Numbered from the stretch's first letter, positions 1 to 9,037 are shown. The stretch: 64,000 nt of DNA from CAWCWN01 sp963799245 (GCA_963799245.1 CAWCWN010000003.1:868001-932000), one strand, 5' to 3'. Notes: a model not told the origin generated them from the letters alone. Made by a program: numbers and translations.

Positions 1-1
1 G

Positions 2-709
2 CACATAGCCGAAGGGCTCTGGCACCTGGCGAGCCTGGGGGATCATTTTGTGGGAGAACTGCAGGTCCGCACGGTCAATGAGGAGGACTGGGCCAACGCC
101 TGGAAAGACTATTTTCATGTCACGCATATCGGGCGCAGGCTTGTTATCCGTCCTTCCTGGCGCGAGTATACGCCCGCGCCAGGCGAGATCGTGCTGGAAC
201 TGGACCCTGGAATGGCGTTCGGGACGGGACTACACCCGACCACGCGCATGTGCCTGGAAGCGGTAGAGCAACGGACACAGGCTGGTATGCGCGTGCTGGA
301 TGTGGGCACGGGCTCGGGTATCCTGGCCCTGGCCGCGGCGAAATTAGGGGCCTCAAGTGTTTATTGTGTCGACAACAGCAACGTGGCGGTAGAAAGCGCG
401 CGGGCAAACGTCGCTAACAATAACCTCGCGGCTAAAGTCACGGTTGCGCCGGGTGAGCTTGGGGCTGAGAGGATGGCGGCACGCTACGACATGGTGCTGG
501 TAAATATCTTTGCTCACGTCATCGGCGCCATGGCTCCTCAGCTGGCGCAGGTGCTGGTACCAGGTGGTTTGCTTATCGCCAGTGGCATCATCGAGGCGCG
601 CCTCCAGGAGGCTCTATCCCCGCTTCAGACAGCAGGACTGCAGTTGATCGACCAGGCCAATATCGACGATTGGCTGGTACTCATTATGCGCAGGCCAGAA
701 GAAGTGTAG
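2..709 (+). CDS. prmA: Ribosomal protein L11 methyltransferase PrmA (5' truncated by window edge)
   Basis: This SAM-dependent enzyme methylates ribosomal protein L11. The frame is open to the left edge, so the N-terminal part of the usual roughly 300-residue protein is missing and about 235 residues remain. The visible part has the WANAWKDYF segment seen before the catalytic domain in PrmA proteins, the glycine-rich SAM motif VLDVGTGSGILALAAAKLG, and an NIFAHVI segment at the place of the usual Asn-containing catalytic loop. It is followed after two bases by rsmE, the common prmA-rsmE pairing of two ribosome-directed methyltransferases. The identification is firm; the true start lies outside the window. 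Confidence 0.95.
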   Translation, partial: HIAEGLWHLASLGDHFVGELQVRTVNEEDWANAWKDYFHVTHIGRRLVIRPSWREYTPAPGEIVLELDPGMAFGTGLHPTTRMCLEAVEQRTQAGMRVLDVGTGSGILALAAAKLGASSVYCVDNSNVAVESARANVANNNLAAKVTVAPGELGAERMAARYDMVLVNIFAHVIGAMAPQLAQVLVPGGLLIASGIIEARLQEALSPLQTAGLQLIDQANIDDWLVLIMRRPEEV

Positions 710-711
710 CA

Positions 712-1479
712 ATGCATCGTTTTTTTGTACCACCCGCTTCGCTGGCGCCTGAGGTCATGCAGGCAAAAGGTGCGGCAGTGCTGCTGCCGGAGAACGTCGC
801 CCATCAAGTGCGCGACGTTCTCCACCTTGCTATAGGCGAAGAACTGCTCCTGCTTGACAACAGTGGAGACGAGGTGCTGGCGGCTATTAGCAAGAGCAGC
901 CGTGCGGGAGTAGAGGCGCGATTTCTTGAACGACGCAGCGGAAAGTGTAAATCCCCCGTACGCCTTATACTCTGCCAGGGCCTGCTCAAATCAGCGCGCT
1001 TTGAGTGGATTCTGGAGAAAGGTACGGAATTAGGGGTGGCGGCCTTCGCCCCGATCCTCTGCCGCCGTTCAACGGCGGGCCTGGCAGAGGCTGGCCCGCC
1101 GAAATTACAGCGCTGGCGGCGCATCCTTCAAGAAGCAGCAGAACAATGTGGCCGTGCGCGCCTGCCGGAGTTGCTGCCCATTCGCCCACTGCCGCAGGCC
1201 CTGGACGACATTCCCGCGGGAGCGCTGGCACTCATGCCCTGGGAAGAGGAGCAGGCCTGCAGTTTACGCGCTACGCTTCTGCCAGCAGAGGCCGCTACTC
1301 GCAGCGCAGCGGTGACCGTCGTGCTGTTCATCGGGCCAGAGGGAGGACTAACGGCCGAGGAAGTGCAGCTGGCACAGCGCCGGGGCGTACAGATAGTAAC
1401 CCTGGGAACACGCATTCTGCGGGCTGAGACGGCGGCCCTGGCAGCTATAGCGAACGTGATGTTTGCGTTGGAAAGATAG
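712..1479 (+). CDS. rsmE: 16S rRNA (uracil-1498-N3)-methyltransferase RsmE
   Basis: RsmE methylates U1498 of 16S rRNA in the 30S subunit using SAM. The 255-residue length is normal for the family. The start at ATG 712 gives the characteristic MHRFFV N-terminus. An in-frame upstream start at 670 would overlap prmA and add unrelated residues, so it was rejected. The C-terminal SPOUT trefoil-knot signature is clear: FIGPEGGLTAEE followed by LGTRILRAETAA. It starts three bases after the prmA stop and is presumably co-transcribed and translationally coupled with it. No anomalies were seen. Confidence 0.96.
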   Translation: MHRFFVPPASLAPEVMQAKGAAVLLPENVAHQVRDVLHLAIGEELLLLDNSGDEVLAAISKSSRAGVEARFLERRSGKCKSPVRLILCQGLLKSARFEWILEKGTELGVAAFAPILCRRSTAGLAEAGPPKLQRWRRILQEAAEQCGRARLPELLPIRPLPQALDDIPAGALALMPWEEEQACSLRATLLPAEAATRSAAVTVVLFIGPEGGLTAEEVQLAQRRGVQIVTLGTRILRAETAALAAIANVMFALER

Positions 1480-1572
1480 GGCGGCAATTGGCTGTAGCGT
1501 TGACCAGTGAGCAGCTACATGCTATTATAACACAACGTACTCAACTTGTAGTAAACATTGTGGATATTGGAT

Positions 1573-3996
1573 ATGGATGATGTTGTACCCAGCGCACTGC
1601 AACGCCTGCGAGCCTCGGATATTATCCGTATGGCGGGACTTGCGGCAGCTTCTTTGGGGCAGGAGTATTGTCACTTAGGTGCCGTCCAGGCAACAACGCG
1701 CCGGGGGGCACAGCTCTATGGCAGCGTTGATTTATCTCACTGGGGGCATAGCACAGGCGTTACGCAGGCAAATACAGAAGCAGTAGAACACGCGCCCCCA
1801 GAAATCCAGCGCTATCATGTCGATGTCGAGATAGCGAGTTCCACGAGTTGGCAGGCGCATTGTTCCTGTAGTTCCCCCATGGCCGCCATTTGCCGTCATG
1901 TAGCCGCCCTGCTCTATACCTGGCTGGCCCGGCCCGAAGCATTCCAGTCCGTCCTGGCGCAGTCTGCGCCTGATGAGTTACCAGGCGCATCTCCCGCTCC
2001 CGGCCTCGCAGCGGATATGCCTCCTCGCCAGGCAGGCTATGTCGTTACTTTACGTGGACCTACACCGTCCAATAATCTCATGGATATTTTGACGCAGATG
2101 GGTTTAAGCGAGCTACGCGCTATAGCCCGTGAATATGACATCGTCACAACAGGTCTGAGTAAACAGTCGCTCGCAGAGGCCATCGTCAACGTCTTGAGGC
2201 AGCCAGAGGTTATTCGCAAGGTGGCCGCCACGCTTGAAAAACCTCAGCGGCAGCTCCTGGCGACGCTGGCCCTGGCCGGCGGCTCAATGAGCGACGATGA
2301 CCTGCACGGCATGTTTGAGCGTTTCTCCTTTGGCCCTGCAGAACAGCTACGGCATATCCTGCTTGTGCTTCAAGGCAAGGGCCTGCTCTTTCACACCAGC
2401 CTCAACAGCGCGCCGCTGCAGCGTATCGGTCTGAGCGGCTCATTATATGACGTCGGATGGTCAATACCCGCAGAGGTACGAGCCGCTTTACATGTCCCCG
2501 TACCCATCACACCCTTTCAAATCCAGCAGGGCGCAGAACTCGCTATGCCTGGCTCACCAGTTCTACAGCATAGAGAGCCCTATAGGTTGCTGGCCGATCT
2601 GCTGCTGGTTGGGCGCGCACTCGATGGTTACCAGCTTGCGGGCGAGGATCAAAAAACAGAGCTGCAGCCTGGCGGAAATTCACGTACGCCAGACCATTTC
2701 TCTACCGTACGCGTCCCGCCTGCGCTCACGAACGATGGAGCCAGCAGCATTGCACCGCCCCATGGCCTGCCTTCAGCGGCATTCATCGAAAAATTACAAA
2801 ACATTTTGCCACATAGTCCTGCTTTCCCGCGCTATGCGCTACGCCTCTTGCGCCTGGCAGATATTCTTCACAAAAATGATGGCGGGACACCCTATCTACG
2901 CCTGCTCGGCAATGCGGCCGAACTGCTCTTAGGACCTGGCAGCGCGGAAATAGCACGTGACCTGTTTGAATTGTGGCTGACACAGGCGGCCTACGACGAA
3001 CTCTATGAATTACAGGATGAAGGTCTGTGCCTGCACTGCCGTACAACACCGCTGAATCATCCGTTGCTACGTCCGGGCGAATTGGAGGCGGAGAATCGCG
3101 AGGCGCGCCAGGCGCTGGTCGCGCTGATTGCCCAGGCCCCTCTCAACCAGTGGATCAGCTTTCCCGCCTTCGCACGCTTCATCTATCGCCTGAACCCGTT
3201 TTTTTTACAGAAGCGCCAACGCCTGTTTCCTTCGCCGCACTGGTGGTTGGAGCAAGAAGAGGGACGACCACTGCAGCCAACGCAGATCAACGATTGGATG
3301 CACGCCGAGGGCCATTACCTGACGCGCCTCATACGCGAGCCGCTACACTGGTGGGGCATCAGCGATTTAGCGCTGTCTGATGAAGGCCGCTTGCTGGCGT
3401 TTCGCCTGACCCCCCTGGCTGGCCTGCTGCTCGCCAATATCGCCCCCGCTCAACCTTCAGCTTCCCACGATCAGGCAAGCGCTGTAGAGCACCTGGCGGT
3501 CCGTGAGAACGGCGAGCTACTCGTGGCCTGCAGCGCCGCAGCGTGGCCTTTAATCGACCTGCTTGAGAAGTTTACAGAGTGCGCGGGCATGCACGACAAT
3601 CGCCTCTGCTACCGCCTCACTCCAGCATCATTAACCACAGCATTAAGAAATGGCAGGCAGCCTGTTCACATGCTGCAGGTACTGCAACGCTTTGCCAGGC
3701 ATGAAACGCAGGCCGCTAGCGGCCCACTACACCGCCTGCTGGCCCAGATCGAACGCTGGCTGGGCAGCTATGGACACGTGCGCATGTATACAGGCATATC
3801 CTTGCTGGAGGTCGCGGACGCCCAGGTCATGCGCGAACTGGTAGCTACTACCTCGGTGGAGGAACAGCTCGTGCAGGCGATTACGCCCACACGCATGATT
3901 CTGAAAAAGCAGGGGACGGAGCGCATGATAGAAGAGCTCAAGCGCCGTGGGCGGGTACCGCTCTTGCATGAAAGGCCGTACTATGGAGCAGAGTGA
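1573..3996 (+). CDS. SWIM zinc-finger protein with helicase C-terminal-like (XPB/Ssl2-type) domain
   Basis: This is a large protein of about 807 residues and unknown precise function. Near residues 97-109 there is a SWIM-type zinc site with pattern CxC-x7-CxH (CSC...CRH). Around residues 190-225 a SAP-like helical segment follows (LSELRAIAREYDIVTTGLSK). The C-terminal third resembles the ATPase-less XPB/Ssl2 N-terminal or helicase_C_3 fold: hydrophobic strands, then the TPASLTTALRNGRQ segment and a long helix before the stop. No Walker A or B motif is visible, so it is not itself a helicase. A TTG at 1558 is a possible earlier start; ATG 1573 was preferred. It overlaps the next gene by 14 bases, suggesting translational coupling and a joint role, perhaps in nucleic-acid handling. 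Confidence 0.72.
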   Translation: MDDVVPSALQRLRASDIIRMAGLAAASLGQEYCHLGAVQATTRRGAQLYGSVDLSHWGHSTGVTQANTEAVEHAPPEIQRYHVDVEIASSTSWQAHCSCSSPMAAICRHVAALLYTWLARPEAFQSVLAQSAPDELPGASPAPGLAADMPPRQAGYVVTLRGPTPSNNLMDILTQMGLSELRAIAREYDIVTTGLSKQSLAEAIVNVLRQPEVIRKVAATLEKPQRQLLATLALAGGSMSDDDLHGMFERFSFGPAEQLRHILLVLQGKGLLFHTSLNSAPLQRIGLSGSLYDVGWSIPAEVRAALHVPVPITPFQIQQGAELAMPGSPVLQHREPYRLLADLLLVGRALDGYQLAGEDQKTELQPGGNSRTPDHFSTVRVPPALTNDGASSIAPPHGLPSAAFIEKLQNILPHSPAFPRYALRLLRLADILHKNDGGTPYLRLLGNAAELLLGPGSAEIARDLFELWLTQAAYDELYELQDEGLCLHCRTTPLNHPLLRPGELEAENREARQALVALIAQAPLNQWISFPAFARFIYRLNPFFLQKRQRLFPSPHWWLEQEEGRPLQPTQINDWMHAEGHYLTRLIREPLHWWGISDLALSDEGRLLAFRLTPLAGLLLANIAPAQPSASHDQASAVEHLAVRENGELLVACSAAAWPLIDLLEKFTECAGMHDNRLCYRLTPASLTTALRNGRQPVHMLQVLQRFARHETQAASGPLHRLLAQIERWLGSYGHVRMYTGISLLEVADAQVMRELVATTSVEEQLVQAITPTRMILKKQGTERMIEELKRRGRVPLLHERPYYGAE

Positions 3997-5953
3997 TGTT
4001 GACCTGTTACATACGGTGCCGCCATATCACCTGCAATCATTACTGAAACTACGGCGACCCAGGGGACAGGCCACAGGCATACTCGCCATCACCTCCACCG
4101 ACTCGGTAAGCGAGGCGGCGCAACAACTTTTTCAGCTCCATGCTATTGCAGAAGCTATCTCCAGCCTCAATGATACAGAGAGCGTGATTTTACGCGAACT
4201 GCTGGCTTGCGGTGGGCGAGCGAACAGCCGCGACCTGGCATTATATTTGACCAGCAGCCAGCCGGCCAGCTTTGGCAAAGTGACCGACCAGCCCTTCAAC
4301 GAACAGACCAGCATGCTTTATCCCACCCCCCACCCGCATGGAGTTTTTGAACAGTCGTTGCGGCGCCTGCTTATGCTCGGCCTGTTATTCTGGGGCAAAC
4401 AAACAAATTTTGCTGGGCGAGACTACACAAGCGGAGTCTACGACGGCGTATTGATCGTGCCCCAGGCGGTCAAGGCCGTGCTTGGCGCGCGTATCCAGCA
4501 GGAGGAAAAGGAGAGGAACGTGGCCGCGCTGCCTCCTTTTGCAGCGGCGCAGATTGGCGACGGCATGCGAGCATTTCAGCGTGCGCTCTACCTCTACTGG
4601 TCGTACGTCTCAACCCTGCGTGAGGGCCTGCCGCTTGTAAGCAACGGGCTACTCACGCGCACGGCACTACGTCAAATATGCGAGCTGTTTGGGACAAAAG
4701 GCCAGCTTGACCAGCCGCGCACTGAACAGGATGTGCCCCGCCTGCTGTTTATACGTTTGCTCTTGATGAAGCTGGATTTGCTGCAAGAGCGGCAGGACGC
4801 GCTGCATGTTGCCCCTGCTGATCAATTCTTTGCCTTGCCCTTACTGGAGCGCGTGCGCCTCTGCTTGCGCCTGTGGCTAGAAACTCCTTTCTGGAATGAG
4901 CTCTCCTTCTTACCAGACGTTCTTGTACGGCCCGGTCCCCAGCCGCTCGAAGCGACCCACACCGAAGTGATCCGCGCGCGTCATATGCTCATGGAGCGCA
5001 TAGCAGCCGAAAGCAGCAACGCCTGGCGCGAGATGCCCGCTTTTATTGCTCGCACAAAGCTGTATGCACCTTACCTCCTGTTCCCACGCCAGTATGGAGC
5101 GCGAGCAGATCGTTATTCGCAGGGCAGCAATCCATATGGCTGGGATTTCCGCCTGCGCCGAGGTTGGCTGACCCACCGTGAAGGCTGGCACATGGTAGAA
5201 GGAGGCTTCATTCGTGCAGTCGTACTGGGGCCCCTGCACTGGCTTGGACTGGTAGATGTACACATCGAGAAAGGCCGTACGGACTTCCGCCCGACTGCAG
5301 GCATGGCGCTGGTGACGAGTGATGCAGGCGGGGCGATTGAGGAGCCTCCCGCTGGCCGCTTGATAGTGCAGCCGAATTTTGAGCTGGTCGTCCTGGCTCC
5401 CGTCTCCGAGGCACTGCTGATAAAGCTGGACAGCTTCGCCGAACGCATTGGCCTGGAGCATATCGCCCAGTACAAAGTGACCAAGGCCAGCGTCACACGG
5501 GCGATACAGACGGGGCTGCATGTCGATGACATTCAGCGCATCCTTACCGCCGCCGCAGGGGGAGGAGAAATTCCACAAAATGTACACTACTCGCTCGTAG
5601 AGTGGGAACGACAGGCGCGCAAAATCGAACTCTGGCAAGATGCCGCGCTTATAGAGGTAGATGAGGCTGCGTTCCTGGATATGCTGTTCGCCGATGACCA
5701 GACGCGCCCGCTACTTAAAAGGCGCTTATCCCCCGTGCTGGCTGAAGTCGCCAGTGAGCATCTAACGACCATCCAGGCCATTTTATGGCGGCGCGACTAT
5801 CTTCCCGCGCTTACAACCCCCTCCACACAGGCCGACATGTTCGCCCCTGGCTACGACGACCCGGGCGGGGGGGAGAGGGCAGCGAGCCGCAGTGGAGACT
5901 ACACGCTGATGGCAGCTTACAGCCCCTTTACGCCGTATGCGATCTCTTTTTAG
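3983..5953 (+). CDS. Helicase C-terminal-like domain protein, 5' part of a frameshifted gene
   Basis: ATG 3983 lies 14 bases inside the previous gene, with an AAAGG ribosome-binding site ahead of it. The product has no recognised catalytic motif. Residues near 455-600 contain an XPB/Ssl2 N-terminal-like domain (LIVQPNFELVVLAPVSEAL, then VTKASVTRAIQTGLHVDD), the same type as in the upstream protein. At a run of seven G (5867-5873) the coding signal passes from this frame to the -1 frame: here the protein ends in an unconvincing tail at 5953, while the other frame continues well to 6348. The intact product would be about 789 residues. Either one G is missing from the sequence or a -1 slip occurs here. 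Confidence 0.68.
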   Translation: MEQSDVDLLHTVPPYHLQSLLKLRRPRGQATGILAITSTDSVSEAAQQLFQLHAIAEAISSLNDTESVILRELLACGGRANSRDLALYLTSSQPASFGKVTDQPFNEQTSMLYPTPHPHGVFEQSLRRLLMLGLLFWGKQTNFAGRDYTSGVYDGVLIVPQAVKAVLGARIQQEEKERNVAALPPFAAAQIGDGMRAFQRALYLYWSYVSTLREGLPLVSNGLLTRTALRQICELFGTKGQLDQPRTEQDVPRLLFIRLLLMKLDLLQERQDALHVAPADQFFALPLLERVRLCLRLWLETPFWNELSFLPDVLVRPGPQPLEATHTEVIRARHMLMERIAAESSNAWREMPAFIARTKLYAPYLLFPRQYGARADRYSQGSNPYGWDFRLRRGWLTHREGWHMVEGGFIRAVVLGPLHWLGLVDVHIEKGRTDFRPTAGMALVTSDAGGAIEEPPAGRLIVQPNFELVVLAPVSEALLIKLDSFAERIGLEHIAQYKVTKASVTRAIQTGLHVDDIQRILTAAAGGGEIPQNVHYSLVEWERQARKIELWQDAALIEVDEAAFLDMLFADDQTRPLLKRRLSPVLAEVASEHLTTIQAILWRRDYLPALTTPSTQADMFAPGYDDPGGGERAASRSGDYTLMAAYSPFTPYAISF

Positions 5954-6348
5954 CTGCGGCCATCGAACGTATCAGTGACCTGGACACCTTCACTGGTTGG
6001 CGCAGGGTCACACCGGCCGCAATTGAGCGGGCCGCGAGCCATGGCCTCACCCTGGATGGCATTATCCGCTTTCTGCAGAAGTATTGCGCGGAGGGGATTC
6101 CACCCTCTTTGTTGATCCGGCTCAAGCTATGGGGCAAAGGCTACGGAGAGGAGGCCACGATCATCGTCGAGCAGTCTCCTATGCTCTACCTCTCACCTCA
6201 GATACTGGCAGATATCCAGCTGGACGAGGAGATCCAGCAGTTGCTGGGCGACGAGTTTCCCCTGCATGGACGCCTGGTACGGGTAGCCGCTGAGAACGTC
6301 GAACGGCTGACGGCCCTGCTGAGGACGCGAGGATTTGAGGTGCAATAA
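5785..6348 (+). CDS. 3' continuation of the helicase C-terminal-like protein (frameshifted fragment)
   Basis: The frame is open from ATG 5785, but only the part after the G7 run at 5867-5873 looks like protein. From there it reads as a natural continuation of the upstream protein, starting EGSEPQWRLHADG and then LAAAIERISDLDTFTGW. The pattern VTPAAIERAASHGLTLDG matches the Thr/Ser-x-x-A-aliphatic-x-x-Gly-hydrophobic pattern of the preceding helicase_C_3-like domain, and the rest looks like a strand-rich C-terminal module. I infer this is not an independent gene but the last 160 or so residues of the gene beginning at 3983. Confidence 0.6.
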   Translation: MAARLSSRAYNPLHTGRHVRPWLRRPGRGGEGSEPQWRLHADGSLQPLYAVCDLFLAAAIERISDLDTFTGWRRVTPAAIERAASHGLTLDGIIRFLQKYCAEGIPPSLLIRLKLWGKGYGEEATIIVEQSPMLYLSPQILADIQLDEEIQQLLGDEFPLHGRLVRVAAENVERLTALLRTRGFEVQ

Positions 6349-6394
6349 CGCTGCCTGGAAGATGAAGTTTTCCTGCCAATTCAGTGCAAAACAG

Positions 6395-6423
6395 TTGACA
6401 AATCCCTGCGGGTATGATATCTT
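6395..6423 (+). promoter_or_regulatory. Putative sigma-70-type promoter for the tRNA-Gly/tRNA-Cys unit
   Basis: A perfect -35 TTGACA (6395-6400) is followed after 17 bases by TATCTT (6418-6423), a 4/6 match to the -10 consensus. The tRNA begins 41 bases after the -10 start-side end, nearly the same distance as for the tRNA-Leu promoter later in the window, which supports the call. Confidence 0.55.
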
Positions 6424-6463
6424 ATCCCTGCAAATGAAATTGCAAGCGAGTCTTCGATTTCAT

Positions 6464-6535
6464 GCGGGAGTGGCTCAGTGGTAGAGCATCTCCTTGCCAA
6501 GGAGAAAGTCGCGGGTTCGATCCCCGTCTCCCGCT
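6464..6535 (+). tRNA. tRNA-Gly (anticodon GCC)
   Basis: The 72-base cloverleaf has acceptor arms GCGGGAG and CTCCCGC, a D-arm with GGCTCAGTGGTAGAGC, an anticodon stem TCTCC/GGAGA closing a loop TTGCCAA (anticodon GCC) and a T-arm with GGGTTCGATCCCC. The 3' CCA is not encoded; the discriminator is T. It lies 19 bases before tRNA-Cys in the same transcript. Confidence 0.97.
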
Positions 6536-6554
6536 CCCCTTCTCGAATGAAAGC

Positions 6555-6625
6555 GGCGACGTCGCCAAGTGGTAAGGCACGGCTCTGCAAAAGCTGCACC
6601 AGCGGTTCGAATCCGCTCGTCGCCT
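6555..6625 (+). tRNA. tRNA-Cys (anticodon GCA)
   Basis: The 71-base cloverleaf has acceptor arms GGCGACG and CGTCGCC, anticodon stem CGGCT/AGCTG with one G-T pair and loop CTGCAAA (anticodon GCA), and a T-arm with GCGGTTCGAATCCGC. The discriminator is T, which is the cysteine identity base, and a CCA follows directly at 6626-6628. A strong terminator lies immediately downstream. Confidence 0.97.
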
Positions 6626-6633
6626 CCATGATA

Positions 6634-6660
6634 AACGTGATTGGCCAATCACGTTTTTTT
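6634..6660 (+). terminator. Rho-independent terminator after tRNA-Gly/tRNA-Cys
   Basis: A perfect 22-base palindrome, AACGTGATTGG and its complement CCAATCACGTT, is followed at once by a T-run. It is the one clear hairpin-plus-T terminator in the window; other gene ends carry long palindromes without T-tracts. Confidence 0.85.
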
Positions 6661-6687
6661 CTTTTGCGCGCCAGGATACTGCCCGTT

Positions 6688-7500
6688 ATGCGACAGCAAC
6701 ATAGTTACTCCATCGAAGCACTCATACTGAAACGCAGCGATTTAGGTGAAGCCGATCGTATCCTGACGCTTTTTACCCCCGGCAAGGGCAAATTCCATGC
6801 AATTGCCAAGGGCATTCGCCGCCCCATCAGTAAAAAAGCCGGCCACCTCGAGCTCCTGAGCCACAGCCAGTTACAACTGGCGCTGGGCCGCAACCTTGAT
6901 ATAGTCACACAGGCCGAGGTACGTGAAAACTTTCTCGACCTGCGCAGCGACCTCTGGCACATGACGTGCGGCCTCTACCTGGCAGAGCTGGTTGATCGCT
7001 TTATTGAAGATAATACGCAGCAACCCGCTGTCTACAGCCTTCTGCTGGAAATGCTCCGCAGCCTGGAGACCAACGCCTTTGAGCTGCAGGCCGCCAGGCG
7101 CAGGGGCGCTACTCCGGCAGCCCCGGAACGCGTGCTGAGCAACCAGCTCATGCGCTATTTTGAGATCCACCTGCTGGCCAATATAGGCTATGAACCGGCT
7201 TTTCGCGCCTGCGCGCATTGCACAAACGAACTGCGGCCGCAAGAGAATGGCTTCTCTCCTTCGCTGGGAGGAGCCCTGTGCCCACAATGCTCACGCTACT
7301 GGATGCGCCCGCTGTCGATGAACGCGCTCAAAGTACTGCGCTTGCTACAGCGCAGCTCATGGAACGAGGTGCCGCACCTGCGTCTAGACGGCGCCATGCA
7401 GCTAGAAATAGAGGCAGTCATGCATGACCTCCTGCGTTTTCATCTGGAGCGCGACCTAAAAGCCTGGAGTTTCCTGGAGATGTTGCGCCTGCGCACGTAG
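6688..7500 (+). CDS. recO: DNA repair protein RecO
   Basis: RecO acts in the RecFOR pathway, annealing DNA and helping to load RecA at gaps. The 270-residue product starts at ATG 6688; the open frame extends upstream across the tRNA genes, which cannot be coding. The N-terminal OB-fold begins YSIEALILKRSDLGEADRI, typical of the family. A zinc site is visible at C175-x2-C178 and C198-x2-C201, inside the helical C-terminal half. It is isolated from other recombination genes; the neighbours are tRNAs upstream and an MFS transporter downstream. Confidence 0.94.
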   Translation: MRQQHSYSIEALILKRSDLGEADRILTLFTPGKGKFHAIAKGIRRPISKKAGHLELLSHSQLQLALGRNLDIVTQAEVRENFLDLRSDLWHMTCGLYLAELVDRFIEDNTQQPAVYSLLLEMLRSLETNAFELQAARRRGATPAAPERVLSNQLMRYFEIHLLANIGYEPAFRACAHCTNELRPQENGFSPSLGGALCPQCSRYWMRPLSMNALKVLRLLQRSSWNEVPHLRLDGAMQLEIEAVMHDLLRFHLERDLKAWSFLEMLRLRT

Positions 7501-7595
7501 AACGTGGACCTCTTGTGGCAAACTATGCTATCGTAGAGACGATAGACTATAAGCCCGCGCTTGTCATGATAATCGTCCCCTACCTGGAGGTGCTC

Positions 7596-9014
7596 ATGAA
7601 TGACATCGCCCCATCCACCACGGTTGAACCGAGAACGTTCAAGCCTGGTGTCAGCGGCTATGCATCCTATGTTTTCTGGATTATGTTCAGCATCAACCTG
7701 CTCAACTACCTGGACCGCTATGTTTTCACCGGGGCCGCGAATATTATAGCTCGAGAACTCGGCCTGAGCCTCTCGCAGGTCGGTTTCCTCGCCTCTGCTT
7801 TCTTGGCGGTGTATGCCGTCGGCACCCTGCCGCTCGGCATCTGGGCCGACCGCGCCAGCCGCAAAAATGTGATCGCTATTTGCGTGACGATCTGGAGCCT
7901 GGCGACGGTGTTTACGGCCGCAGCCGGCAGCTTCCTGACGCTCTTCCTCTCGCGCATGGTGCTGGGCATAGGCGAAGCCGGATACTACCCGGCCGGCACG
8001 GCGCTGCTCAGCGACTACTTCAACCGTGAAAAGCGCGCCCGGACCATGAGTCGCTGGACGGCCGGCTCGCTGAGCGGCTTAATGCTTGGCTTCATCGCGG
8101 GCGGCGTGATCGCCGGGCTTGGCACCGGCAAGTGGCGCCTGGCTTTCCTCTTTACCGGCATACCCGGGTTGATTCTGGCCTTTCTCTGTTTTCGCCTGCG
8201 CGAACCCCGGCGCAATGAGGCCGATGAAGAGACGCTGGCAGTGGATCCGCGCTCGATCGTCAACGAGGTCGACCTCATCGACCCGCCGCACGCAGCCGCC
8301 GTCCCCAGGAACGTCTGCAGTCAATTCGGCCGCCTGCTACGCATCCGCACCCTGGTGGTATTGATCGTGATGCAGATCTTTGCCTTCTTCTCCCAGGGCG
8401 CGGCAGTGACCTTTTTACCTATTTATTTGCAGCAGAAAGATACCCTGGGCCTGAGTTCAGGCTTTGCCAGTATCCTCTCAGGAGGAGTCGTGGTAATCGC
8501 CGGGATTGTGGGGCTGCTCATCGGCGGCTATATGTCTGATCGCCTCAACCGGCGACATCCCGGCGCACGCGTGCTCGTCTGCGGCATCGGATTCTTACTC
8601 TGCGCGCCCGCCTTCGCCCTGGCGGTGACTGTTCACAATGAAGCGGTCTTCATCGCGGCATTCTTTATTACCGCCATGTTGATCAATATCTATAACGGCC
8701 CAAGCACCGCGGCGACGCAGGACGTGGTCCCGGCGATTTTGCGGGCTTCAGCGATAGCCATTTCGCTGCTGCTCGCCCACCTGCTCGGAGACGCATTTGC
8801 GCCGGCGCTGGTGGGTGTTTTAGCCACGGCCTTTGATCCAACGCACGGCGGCCATTTTGCCAGCCTTAGCGCGGGTGGCGACCTGAGCCTGGCCTTGCTG
8901 GTCACGTGCGTACCAACCCTCTTTGTCGCAGGCCTGGTCGGCATCTTTGGTGCATGCTGGATGAAGAGCGATATCGCTGCGGCTGAACAGGCCGATAAAA
9001 TAAGTAGAGGATAG
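7596..9014 (+). CDS. Major facilitator superfamily transporter (spinster-like)
   Basis: This membrane transporter of 472 residues has about twelve hydrophobic segments. ATG 7596 is preferred because a GGAGG lies five bases upstream. The N-terminal half carries NYLDRYVFTGA and the MFS loop 2-3 signature, GIWADRASRKNV; LGIGEAGYYPAGTALLSDYF after helix 4 is characteristic of the spinster-like subgroup, whose members move lipids or organic anions. A charged central loop separates the halves (near residues 190-230). The gene is 23 bases before a HisD-family dehydrogenase on the same strand, so both may act on one imported compound. The substrate is unknown. Confidence 0.88.
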   Translation: MNDIAPSTTVEPRTFKPGVSGYASYVFWIMFSINLLNYLDRYVFTGAANIIARELGLSLSQVGFLASAFLAVYAVGTLPLGIWADRASRKNVIAICVTIWSLATVFTAAAGSFLTLFLSRMVLGIGEAGYYPAGTALLSDYFNREKRARTMSRWTAGSLSGLMLGFIAGGVIAGLGTGKWRLAFLFTGIPGLILAFLCFRLREPRRNEADEETLAVDPRSIVNEVDLIDPPHAAAVPRNVCSQFGRLLRIRTLVVLIVMQIFAFFSQGAAVTFLPIYLQQKDTLGLSSGFASILSGGVVVIAGIVGLLIGGYMSDRLNRRHPGARVLVCGIGFLLCAPAFALAVTVHNEAVFIAAFFITAMLINIYNGPSTAATQDVVPAILRASAIAISLLLAHLLGDAFAPALVGVLATAFDPTHGGHFASLSAGGDLSLALLVTCVPTLFVAGLVGIFGACWMKSDIAAAEQADKISRG

Positions 9015-9037
9015 GTAAGCAAAGAGGGATGACAGGT

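Noticed and set aside
625..1487. Open frames on the minus strand opposite prmA and rsmE
   Set aside because: They run opposite clear genes and have no domain-like pattern or ribosome-binding site.
5860..5880. Programmed frameshift as the preferred explanation
   Set aside because: The same G7 defect occurs in essential hisS together with a second break not in a homopolymer, so missing bases in the assembly are more likely; slippage is kept only as an alternative.
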